A stretch of 5,660 nt of DNA. Source: Thermoleophilaceae bacterium (GTDB lineage Bacteria; Actinomycetota; Thermoleophilia; Solirubrobacterales; Thermoleophilaceae). The stretch lies in the NCBI GenBank assembly GCA_013811765.1, contig JACCUO010000006.1, positions 1 to 5,660 of the forward strand. The letters are read 5' to 3'. This document shows, in pieces, positions 1 to 5,660 of the stretch (position 1 is its first letter; the number at the start of each line of letters is the position of its first letter). The notes below the pieces were generated by a model. It was not told where the DNA came from, did not search any database, and saw only the letters and a program-made list of their open reading frames with translations. The translations under genes and the position numbers were made by a program.

Positions 1-68
1 GCATCGTGCCCTCGCCCCTGTTCGACCTGGCGCGCGACGTGGGCACCTCGCTGTCCGGGCTCGTCTGA
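1..68 (+). CDS. 3' end of an unrecognised protein-coding gene (partial)
   Basis: Reading from base 3, an open frame runs to a TGA at 66-68 and gives 21 residues ending FDLARDVGTSLSGLV. All 21 codons end in G or C, which matches the codon use of the confident genes here and is the main reason to call it coding. The gene starts left of the window. The tail is too short to identify: it shows no motif, and I do not recognise the family. A 99-base gap separates it from the next plus-strand gene, so co-transcription is possible but not shown. A chance open frame of this length in GC-rich DNA cannot be excluded. Confidence 0.55.
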   Translation, partial: IVPSPLFDLARDVGTSLSGLV

Positions 69-153
69 GGTTCCCACCAGGCCCGCCCTCAGCGCGCCCG
101 CGACCGCGCGATCCCTCCCTGGACTCCGCACGCCGCCTGAGCAACCCGGCGGG

Positions 154-159
154 TAGGGT
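154..159 (+). promoter_or_regulatory. possible -10 element for a leaderless transcript
   Basis: TAGGGT fits the loose actinobacterial -10 pattern TANNNT and ends 8 bases before the GTG start at 168, so transcription could begin at or next to the start codon. No convincing -35 is visible 16-18 bases upstream. The alternative reading is that AGGG at 155-158 is a weak ribosome binding site 9 bases before the GTG. The sequence does not decide between the two. Confidence 0.25.
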
Positions 160-167
160 CGCTCCCC

Positions 168-1583
168 GTGGCGGCTCGCAGCTATGACCTGGTCATCGTC
201 GGGATGGGCTCCGGGGGGATGGTGGCGGCGGAGTTCGCCTCCACGCTGGACATCAAGGTGGCGGCCGTCGAGCGCGACCGTGTCGGCGGGGACTGCCTCT
301 GGACCGGCTGCGTGCCGAGCAAGGCGCTGCTGGCCTCCGCGAAGGCAGCGAACACGATCCGCCACGCCGACCGCTACGGCCTTCCCGCGATCGAGCCCGA
401 GATCGACACCGCGAGGGTGTTCGAGCGCATCCGGACCATCCAGGGGCAGCTCGCGGACGCCGACGACAACGCCCAGAGGTTCACCGACCTGGGGGTGGAC
501 GTGTGCTTTGGTGGGGCGCGACTGACCGGCCCGAACTCCCTCGAGGTCGAAGGGATCGGCGAGCTTCGCGGACGGTTCATCCTGCTCTGTGCCGGCAGCC
601 GGCCCGCGGTCCCCGAACTGGGCGGACTCGAGCGCACCGGCTTCCTCACCAGCGAGACCCTCTGGGACCTCGAGCGCGCGCCCGAGAGCATGGTCGTGAT
701 CGGGGGCGGCCCGATCTCGATCGAGCTCTCGCAGGGTCTCGCCCGGCTGGGAGTGGCCGTCACGGTGCTGCAGCGGGGCCCGCAGATCCTTCCCCGGGAC
801 GAGCCCGCGCTGGTCAAACGGCTGACGGAGCGCATCCGCAGCGACGGCGTGAACCTCGTGCTTGGCGTAGAGACGGAGAGCGTCGCGCTCAAGAACGGCA
901 TGAAGGTGGTGCGGGGGAACGCCGGCGGCGCGCAGCGTGAGTGGCGGGCGGCCGAGGTCTTCGTAGGCGCCGGGCGACACCCGAACGTGGAGGCGCTCGG
1001 CCTCGAGGAGGTCGGCGTCGAGGTCGGCCCACGCGGGGTCGTCGTGGACGGTGCGATGCGCACCCGGGTGAAGTCCATCTACGCCGTCGGGGACCTCGCG
1101 GGCCGCTTTCTCTTCACCCATTCCGCGGGCTACGAGGCTGCCGCTGCTGTGCGCAACATGTTCTTCCCCGGCTCTGCCGTCGCCCCCTGCCTCGTGCCCT
1201 GGTGCACGTTCACCGACCCCGAACTGGCGCACGCGGGGCTGACAGAAGCCCAGGCGCGGCGCGAGCATGGCGACGACGCCGTGAAGGTGCACGTGCACGA
1301 CCTCGCTCACTCCGACCGCGCGCGCGCCGACAGCTCCGGGGAGGGCGAGATCCGGATCGTGACCGCGAAGGAGCGGATCGTGGGCGCGCACGCGCTCACC
1401 CCGGGAGCCGGCGAGCTGATCCACGAGCTGTCCCTGGCGATCCGCGAGAAGCTGAAGTTGCGCGACCTCGGTGGCCTCGTGCACGTCTACCCCACGATCT
1501 CGACCGGCATCGGCCTGCTGGCCGGCGAGGCCGGCTACGAGCGCGCGCAGAGGCTCGGCTTCCTGGTGCGCTCGCGAGCCTGA
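168..1583 (+). CDS. FAD-dependent pyridine nucleotide-disulfide oxidoreductase, mercuric reductase/dihydrolipoamide dehydrogenase-like
   Basis: This is a 471-residue cytosolic flavoprotein, the usual length for class I disulfide reductases, which pass electrons from NAD(P)H through FAD to a cysteine pair. Visible in order: FAD-binding GMGSGG (residues 12-17) with E35 at the strand end that normally holds the FAD ribose; redox pair C43-LWTG-C48 followed by PSK; NAD(P)-binding GGGPISIE (179-186); second FAD motif AVGDLAG (306-312, D309); and a C-terminal dimerisation domain from about 341 (WCTFTDPELAHAG). After strand VTVL the residues are Q202-R203 instead of the acidic residue typical of NADH enzymes, which mildly favours NADPH (inference). 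The C-terminal signature reads HVYPTIST (439-446), whereas lipoamide dehydrogenase has HxHPTxSE, so the base histidine and its glutamate partner are Y441 and T446. That argues against a true lipoamide dehydrogenase. There is no N-terminal heavy-metal domain and no C-terminal Cys-Cys pair, so a true mercuric reductase is also unlikely. The substrate is unknown. The GTG start is chosen because the FAD motif begins a few residues after it. Confidence 0.93.
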   Translation: MAARSYDLVIVGMGSGGMVAAEFASTLDIKVAAVERDRVGGDCLWTGCVPSKALLASAKAANTIRHADRYGLPAIEPEIDTARVFERIRTIQGQLADADDNAQRFTDLGVDVCFGGARLTGPNSLEVEGIGELRGRFILLCAGSRPAVPELGGLERTGFLTSETLWDLERAPESMVVIGGGPISIELSQGLARLGVAVTVLQRGPQILPRDEPALVKRLTERIRSDGVNLVLGVETESVALKNGMKVVRGNAGGAQREWRAAEVFVGAGRHPNVEALGLEEVGVEVGPRGVVVDGAMRTRVKSIYAVGDLAGRFLFTHSAGYEAAAAVRNMFFPGSAVAPCLVPWCTFTDPELAHAGLTEAQARREHGDDAVKVHVHDLAHSDRARADSSGEGEIRIVTAKERIVGAHALTPGAGELIHELSLAIREKLKLRDLGGLVHVYPTISTGIGLLAGEAGYERAQRLGFLVRSRA

Positions 1584-1600
1584 TCTCGGGTTACTGGGGA

Positions 1601-1615
1601 GCGGCCCTGCGCCGC
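1601..1615. terminator. possible short hairpin between convergent genes
   Basis: The 41-base gap between the stops at 1583 and 1625 contains GCGGC (1601-1605), a 5-base loop, and the exact complement GCCGC (1611-1615). It could help end transcription from both sides. The stem is only 5 bp and no T-run follows on either strand. Such a stem is not rare by chance at this GC content, so this is a weak call. Confidence 0.22.
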
Positions 1616-1624
1616 GGACCCGCG

Positions 1625-3067
1625 CTACCAGGCTCCCGACCGGTAGTCCTTGAGGAAGCAGCCGTAGAGATCTTCGCCGGCCTCGCCTCGGACGATCGGG
1701 TCATAGACCCGAGCCGCGCCGTCCACGAGATCTAGGGGAGCGTGGAAGCCCTCCGCGGCGAGGCGCATCTTCGTGACGTGCGGCCGCTCGTCGGTGATCC
1801 ACCCGGTGTCGACGCTCGTCATCAGGATCCCGTCCTTGGCCAGCTCCCCGGCGCTGGTCCTGGTGAGCATGTTGAGCGCCGCCTTGGCCATGTTGGTGTG
1901 TGGGTGGCCCGGGCCCTTGTACCCGCGGCCGAACACGCCTTCCATCGCCGAGACGTTCACAACGTAGGTGCGCCGCGCCGGCGCGGCGGCCATGGCGGCG
2001 CGCAGGCGGCTGATCAGGATGAAGGGCGCGGTCTGGTTGCAGAGCTGCACCTCGAGCAGCTCGACCGGATCGACCTCGTGCACGACCTGGGTCCAGCTGT
2101 TGGCCGTTGCCCGATCGGGGATCAGCCCGCCCGCGTCGATGGCGAGGCCCGGCCCCACCCGGGCCGGGTCGGCCGAGCGCGCGGTGAGGGACAGGTCGGC
2201 CAGCTCGGCGGGATCAAGCGCAGCCGCAGCGAGCGCTCCGGCGAGCAGCGGAGGGTGGGCGGTCACGGCAGGACCGACCGCGGCGACGTCCGGAAGCAAA
2301 CCCGCCGGGAGCGGAGTCGCCTCGCCGGCGATCAGCTCCGAGTACGCGTCCGGCGAGCGGCGGACGGTCTGGGCGGCGTTGTTGATGAGGATGTCGAGCG
2401 GGCCGCGCTCGGCCACGGAGTCCGCCAGCGCGACCACCTGAGCCGGGTCGCGGAGATCGATCCCGACGACACGCAACCGGTCGAGCCAGTCGCCGCTGTC
2501 GGGCATTGATGCAAAGCGCCGCGCGGCATCGTTCGGGAACCGGGTGGTGATGGTCGTGTGAGCGCCGTCGCGCAGCAGGCGCAAGGCGACATACATCCCG
2601 ATCTTCGCCCGGCCCCCGGTGAGCAGGGCGCGCCGCCCGCCGAGGTCAGTGCGGGCCTCGCGCCGCTCGTGATGCAGGGCCGCACAGTGCGGGCAAAGTT
2701 GGTGGTAGAAGGCGTCGACCCGCGCGTACTTCTGCTTGCACACGTAACACTTACGGGCGCGTTCGAGGGTGCCTGCGCTCGCCCCCCTCGCGACCGATAC
2801 GAGCGGGATCCCGCGCGTCTCGTCGTCTATCCGCCCCGGTGCCGCGGTCGCGGTGGCGGCATCCACCGCGGCGTCGGCCTCCCGGATCGCTGCGATCCGC
2901 TCCGCCTTGCGCCACTCCTTTGCCGCCTTGAAAAGCTTGGCGGTGGCGCGCTGGGCGGCGACCGAGTCGGGGTGGTCCGGCGGCAGCGTCTGCGCCTCGG
3001 CGAGCACGTCGAGCGCGGCCGCGAGCCGGCCGGGATCGATGCCGGACCTGGGATCGTGCTCGCCCAT
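1625..3067 (-). CDS. atypical short-chain dehydrogenase/reductase with N-terminal zinc-ribbon-like module
   Basis: This 480-residue protein is far longer than a classical SDR (about 250). Residues 1-100 look helical and are rich in Ala, Glu and Arg. Residues 107-128 carry CYVC and CPHC, four cysteines spaced like a zinc ribbon (C107, C110, C125, C128). The Rossmann part starts at about 146 with TGGRAKIG (150-157) in place of TGxxxGIG. It continues with D204 in GIDLRD, NNAAQ (229-233), a long insert, N344, S373 in VSAMEG, and K395. The position four before that lysine is T391 (TNMAK), so the canonical YxxxK tyrosine is absent; Y383 is nearby. The C-terminal part has DTGWITDE (419-426). I recall similar SDRs with HTNMAK in other bacteria and in plants, but cannot check this here. 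It is probably a cytosolic NAD(P)-dependent oxidoreductase of unknown substrate. The start is the ATG at 3065-3067. The frame stays open to 3211, but that would run over the ligase start, and the extra residues do not look like a conserved domain. It is divergent from the acyl-CoA ligase, with 64 bases between starts. Confidence 0.9.
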   Translation of the reverse strand: MGEHDPRSGIDPGRLAAALDVLAEAQTLPPDHPDSVAAQRATAKLFKAAKEWRKAERIAAIREADAAVDAATATAAPGRIDDETRGIPLVSVARGASAGTLERARKCYVCKQKYARVDAFYHQLCPHCAALHHERREARTDLGGRRALLTGGRAKIGMYVALRLLRDGAHTTITTRFPNDAARRFASMPDSGDWLDRLRVVGIDLRDPAQVVALADSVAERGPLDILINNAAQTVRRSPDAYSELIAGEATPLPAGLLPDVAAVGPAVTAHPPLLAGALAAAALDPAELADLSLTARSADPARVGPGLAIDAGGLIPDRATANSWTQVVHEVDPVELLEVQLCNQTAPFILISRLRAAMAAAPARRTYVVNVSAMEGVFGRGYKGPGHPHTNMAKAALNMLTRTSAGELAKDGILMTSVDTGWITDERPHVTKMRLAAEGFHAPLDLVDGAARVYDPIVRGEAGEDLYGCFLKDYRSGAW

Positions 3068-3073
3068 CGGGCA

Positions 3074-3079
3074 ATCGTA
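3074..3079 (-). promoter_or_regulatory. possible -10 element for a leaderless SDR transcript
   Basis: Read on the minus strand, TACGAT fits TANNNT and lies 6 bases before the ATG at 3067. No Shine-Dalgarno-like purine run precedes that ATG, so a leaderless mRNA is plausible. The hexamer 17 bases further upstream (CGGAGC) is a poor -35. The call rests on spacing and the missing ribosome binding site. Confidence 0.3.
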
Positions 3080-3088
3080 GAGAGCGTT

Positions 3089-3102
3089 CGGAGTAGGCTC
3101 CG
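3089..3102. promoter_or_regulatory. inverted repeat in the divergent intergenic region, candidate operator
   Basis: CGGAG (3089-3093), a 4-base spacer TAGG, then CTCCG (3098-3102) form a perfect 5+5 inverted repeat inside the 64-base gap between the SDR and ligase starts. A regulator bound here could control both genes. Only 10 bases pair, and a repeat of this size is expected fairly often by chance in GC-rich DNA. No regulator gene is in the window. Confidence 0.22.
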
Positions 3103-3118
3103 CCCCAAGCGAGCCGGC

Positions 3119-3126
3119 AAGGAGAG
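3119..3126 (+). promoter_or_regulatory. Shine-Dalgarno site of the acyl-CoA ligase gene
   Basis: AAGGAGAG contains the strong core AAGGAG, with GGAG ending 7 bases before the ATG at 3132. It is the clearest ribosome binding site in the window and fixes the ligase start. It also means the ligase transcript has a leader, unlike what is suggested for the divergent SDR gene. Confidence 0.8.
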
Positions 3127-3131
3127 ACGAC

Positions 3132-4640
3132 ATGAGCGAGAACCTGGCGAGGATCATGACCGCCGCGGCCGAGGACAGCCCGGAAGGGATTGCGGTCAAG
3201 CTCGACGACATCGAGCTGAACTACTTCGTGCTCGGCGAGGGCTCGGCCCGCATGGCGGGTCTGCTGAAGGAGAAGGGCGTGGCGCCGGGGGACCGCGTGG
3301 CGGTGATGCTTCCGAACGTTCCCTACTTCCCGGTGGCCTACTACGGGGTCCTGCGCATGGGGGCGGTCGTGGTGCCGATGAACGTGCTGCTGAAGGCCCG
3401 CGAGGTGGAGTTCTACCTTGAGGACTCGGGGGCAAAGGTGCTGATCGCGTGGGCGGACTTCGAGGAGGCCGCGCTCGGCGGCGCGGAGGGTGCCGGCGCC
3501 GAGTACGTGCCGGTGAAGCGGGGCGAGTTCGAGAAGCTCTTGGGCGAGGCGGAGGCCGACCACGACCTGGTCGACCGCGCCGGGGACGACACCGCGGTGA
3601 TCCTCTACACCTCGGGCACCACGGGCAAGCCCAAGGGGGCCGAGCTCACCCACGACAACCTCTACAAGAACGCCACGGTCTCGGCTGGCACGCTGGTCAA
3701 GATCACCGACGAGGACCGGCTCCTGGGAGCCCTGCCGCTGTTTCACTCCTTCGGGCAGACGTGCTGCCTGAACGCCGCGGTCTGCTGCCGCGCGATGATC
3801 TCCCTGATCCCCCGCTTCGATCCGGAGAAGGCGCTCGAGATCATCCAGCGGGACAAGATCACGATCTTCGAGGGCGTGCCGACGATGTACAACGCGATGC
3901 TCGCCGTCGAGAACCGCGACGAGTTCGACACCTCGACACTGCGACTGTGCCTCTCTGGCGGCGCGGCGATGCCGGCCGAGACGATGCGCGGCTTCGAGGA
4001 GGCTTTCGGCTGCAAGATCCTCGAGGGCTACGGCCTGTCCGAAACATCGCCCGTGGCCTCCTTCAACCACCCCGACCGCGAACGCAAGCCCGGCTCGATC
4101 GGCACGCCGATCGAGGGAGTCGAGATGAAGGTGGTCGACGACGAGGACAACGAGGTCGAGCAGGGAGAGGTCGGGGAGATCGTGATCAGGGGCCACAACG
4201 TGATGAAGGGCTACTGGAACCGCTCCGAGGCCACCGAAGAGGCGATGAAGGGCGGCTGGTTTCACACCGGCGACATCGCAAAGGTCGACGAGGATGGCTA
4301 CTTCTTCATCGTCGACCGCAAGAAGGACCTGATCATCCGCGGCGGCTACAACGTCTACCCGCGCGAGATCGAGGAGGTGCTCTACGAGCACCCGGCGATC
4401 CTGGAGGCGGCGGTGGTAGGCGTCCCGGACGACGAGCTGGGCGAGGAGGTCGGCGCCGCCGTGGTACTCAAGTCGGGCGAGGAGCTCGACGCGGACGCGG
4501 TCAAGCAGTACGTCAAGGAGCAGGTGGCCGCCTACAAGTACCCGCGCAGGGTCTGGTTCCTCGACGAGCTGCCAAAGGGCCCGACCGGCAAGATCCTCAA
4601 GCGTGAGATCGAGGTGCCCTCGGAGGCCGCAGCGGACTGA
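3132..4640 (+). CDS. acyl-CoA ligase (long-chain fatty-acid-CoA ligase type, AMP-binding)
   Basis: This 502-residue member of the adenylate-forming superfamily activates a carboxylic acid with ATP to an acyl-AMP and then transfers the acyl group to CoA. Visible motifs: the phosphate-binding loop YTSGTTGKPKG (159-169); LPLFHSFGQT (201-210); GYGLSET (299-305), whose glutamate helps bind Mg-ATP; TGD (379-381), whose aspartate binds the AMP ribose; the hinge DRKKDLIIRGGYNVYP (395-410); and PTGKILK (484-490) with K487 as the adenylation lysine. All key residues are present and the length is normal, so it should be active. The overall wording fits medium- or long-chain fatty acyl-CoA ligases (FadD-like), but chain length cannot be read from the sequence. 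Other acids, such as aromatic or dicarboxylic ones, remain possible. There is no signal peptide or membrane segment. An oddity is four cysteines in nine residues (211, 212, 218, 219) next to the acyl-binding region. It ends 12 bases from the stop of the convergent aldehyde dehydrogenase gene. Confidence 0.95.
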   Translation: MSENLARIMTAAAEDSPEGIAVKLDDIELNYFVLGEGSARMAGLLKEKGVAPGDRVAVMLPNVPYFPVAYYGVLRMGAVVVPMNVLLKAREVEFYLEDSGAKVLIAWADFEEAALGGAEGAGAEYVPVKRGEFEKLLGEAEADHDLVDRAGDDTAVILYTSGTTGKPKGAELTHDNLYKNATVSAGTLVKITDEDRLLGALPLFHSFGQTCCLNAAVCCRAMISLIPRFDPEKALEIIQRDKITIFEGVPTMYNAMLAVENRDEFDTSTLRLCLSGGAAMPAETMRGFEEAFGCKILEGYGLSETSPVASFNHPDRERKPGSIGTPIEGVEMKVVDDEDNEVEQGEVGEIVIRGHNVMKGYWNRSEATEEAMKGGWFHTGDIAKVDEDGYFFIVDRKKDLIIRGGYNVYPREIEEVLYEHPAILEAAVVGVPDDELGEEVGAAVVLKSGEELDADAVKQYVKEQVAAYKYPRRVWFLDELPKGPTGKILKREIEVPSEAAAD

Positions 4641-4652
4641 AGACCCCTCGCG

Positions 4653-5660
4653 TCACTCAGCGACCAGCCCGTGGCGCATCGTGTTCTCGGTGAGCACCCG
4701 CTGGTCCACGAACTGCAGCAGATAGTCGGGGCCGCCGGCCTTCGACCCGGCACCCGAGCGGCGGTTTCCTCCAAACGGCTGGCGGCCCACCATCGCCCCC
4801 GTGATGGCGCGGTTCACGTAGAGGTTGCCCACGGGCGAGCGCCGCGCCACCGCCTCAACCGTGGCGGGGCTGCGTGAGAAGAGGCCGCCGGTAAGGGCGA
4901 AGGGCAGGGACTCGACGACCTCACAGGCCGCCTCCACGCTCTCCACCGGCTCGGCGCTGAGAAGCGGGCCGAACACCTCCTCCGAGAGGACCTCCGAGGA
5001 GGGGTCGAGGTCGCAGGCCAGCATTGGCGGACAGAAGAAGCCCTCCTCCGGCGCGCCGGTGGCCCGGGCGGCGATCCGTCCGTCCGCCGCCGCAGCGGCG
5101 GCGTAGCGCTCCACCCGCTCGTGCGCCTCCTGATCGATCACCGGCGGGACCTCGGTGGCAAAGCGCTCGGCCTGGCCCACCGCCAGCACCTCGACGGCCC
5201 CCGCCAGCCGCTCCACGAGCAGCTCGTAAACCGCTTCGTGGGCCAGCACGCGCGCGGCCGCGGAGCACTTCTGGCCCGCGTAGGCAAAGGCGGAGCCGAC
5301 GATCGCCGGAACGGCCTCGTCCAGGTCGGCGTCGGAGTCCACGATCAGGCAGTTCTTGCCGCCCATCTCTGCCACCACGCGCTTCAGATGCGGCTGCTCG
5401 TCGGGCGTCTGCGCAGCGGCGCGCACGATGTCGAGGCCCACGGCGCTCGATCCGGTGAAGGCGATGACGTGCACGCCGGGGTGGCGCACGAGCGCCGCGC
5501 CGGCGTCTCCTATCCCCGGCAGCAGCGCAAGCGCCTCGGGGGGAACGCCCGCTCCGTGGAGCGCCTCGACCAGCGCCAGCGCGCACCCTGGCGACTGCTC
5601 GGCCGGCTTCAGCACCACGGCGTTCCCGGTGGCAAGCGCCGCGGCGACCATCCCCGCGGG
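4653..5660 (-). CDS. delta-1-pyrroline-5-carboxylate (L-glutamate gamma-semialdehyde) dehydrogenase, C-terminal part (partial)
   Basis: The visible 335 residues are the C-terminal two thirds or so of an NAD-dependent aldehyde dehydrogenase. The frame is open through the right edge and begins PAGMVAAALATGN, so the start lies outside. Counting from the methionine at 5651: KPAEQSP (15-21), FTGSSAVG (65-72) at the NAD site, general base E95 in VVAEMGGKN, nucleophile C129 in AGQKCSA, EEVFGPL (224-230), and QPFGGNRRSGAGSKAGGPDYLLQF (starting at 291). The VAEMGGKN, DSDADLD and SKAGGPDYLL wording is that of P5C dehydrogenases, which oxidise glutamate semialdehyde to glutamate as the second step of proline (and arginine) catabolism. 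The ending TENTMRHG resembles the C-termini of bifunctional proline dehydrogenase/P5C dehydrogenase proteins (PutA) as I remember them, so the full gene may be a fusion; a stand-alone PruA/RocA is equally compatible. All catalytic residues in view are intact. Confidence 0.93.
   Translation of the reverse strand, partial: PAGMVAAALATGNAVVLKPAEQSPGCALALVEALHGAGVPPEALALLPGIGDAGAALVRHPGVHVIAFTGSSAVGLDIVRAAAQTPDEQPHLKRVVAEMGGKNCLIVDSDADLDEAVPAIVGSAFAYAGQKCSAAARVLAHEAVYELLVERLAGAVEVLAVGQAERFATEVPPVIDQEAHERVERYAAAAAADGRIAARATGAPEEGFFCPPMLACDLDPSSEVLSEEVFGPLLSAEPVESVEAACEVVESLPFALTGGLFSRSPATVEAVARRSPVGNLYVNRAITGAMVGRQPFGGNRRSGAGSKAGGPDYLLQFVDQRVLTENTMRHGLVAE

Noticed and set aside
77..122. Short complementary arms in the 69-167 gap (CCAGG/CCTGG and GCGCG/CGCGC) as a terminator
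   Set aside because: The stems are 5 bp with long or unsuitable loops and no T-run follows. This is within chance for GC-rich DNA.
941..1735. A 264-residue plus-strand frame overlapping the flavoprotein end
   Set aside because: The translation is mostly Arg, Gly, Ala and Pro, which is typical of a shifted frame of a GC-rich gene. The real frame shows intact flavoprotein motifs.
1742..2509. A plus-strand frame of 255 residues opposite the SDR gene
   Set aside because: It is an Arg/Gly/Val-rich shadow of the SDR gene and shows no motif. The minus-strand frame carries the SDR landmarks.
3068..3211. An N-terminal extension of the SDR to an upstream ATG at 3211
   Set aside because: It would add 48 residues that overlap the ligase start and its Shine-Dalgarno. 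The added sequence is simply the antisense of the ligase 5' end, and the ATG at 3067 sits at a plausible leaderless start.
2751..4391. A 546-residue open frame on the minus strand across the ligase gene
   Set aside because: It is antisense to a gene with every adenylate-forming motif. Its translation is a low-complexity run of His, Arg, Asp, Val and Leu without any domain. Long antisense frames are expected in DNA with nearly all G/C third positions.
1..5660. A mobile element, CRISPR array, defence island or biosynthetic cluster
   Set aside because: No direct repeats, terminal inverted repeats, transposase, integrase, nuclease or tRNA was seen. All genes look like chromosomal redox and catabolic enzymes with uniform composition.

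Overview
The window is GC-rich throughout (roughly 70 percent by eye), and its codons end almost always in G or C. It uses GTG as well as ATG starts and has very short intergenic gaps. Together with the protein types, this suggests a high-GC actinobacterium. The wording of the proteins reminds me of Thermoleophilia (Solirubrobacterales or Gaiellales), but that placement is inference. I see no mobile element, CRISPR array, tRNA, rRNA or phage gene.

Layout from left to right. Positions 1-68 hold the last codons of an unrecognised plus-strand gene. Positions 168-1583 (+) encode a flavoprotein disulfide reductase of the mercuric reductase/dihydrolipoamide dehydrogenase class. Positions 1625-3067 (-) encode an unusual short-chain dehydrogenase/reductase (SDR) with a helical N-terminal region, a four-cysteine zinc-ribbon-like module and a non-canonical active site. 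Positions 3132-4640 (+) encode a fatty-acid-type acyl-CoA ligase with a clear Shine-Dalgarno. Positions 4653-5660 (-) encode the C-terminal part of an aldehyde dehydrogenase of the delta-1-pyrroline-5-carboxylate dehydrogenase type; its start lies beyond the right edge.

The strands alternate: plus/minus genes converge at 1583/1625, diverge at 3067/3132 and converge again at 4640/4653. No two neighbouring complete genes can therefore form an operon. The one likely shared control region is the 64-base gap between the SDR and the acyl-CoA ligase. That pairing weakly suggests a common role in acyl or lipid oxidation. The last gene points to proline catabolism (glutamate semialdehyde to glutamate). 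Overall this looks like ordinary redox and catabolic housekeeping DNA and not a defence or mobile island. The most interesting item is the zinc-ribbon SDR, which lacks the usual catalytic tyrosine.
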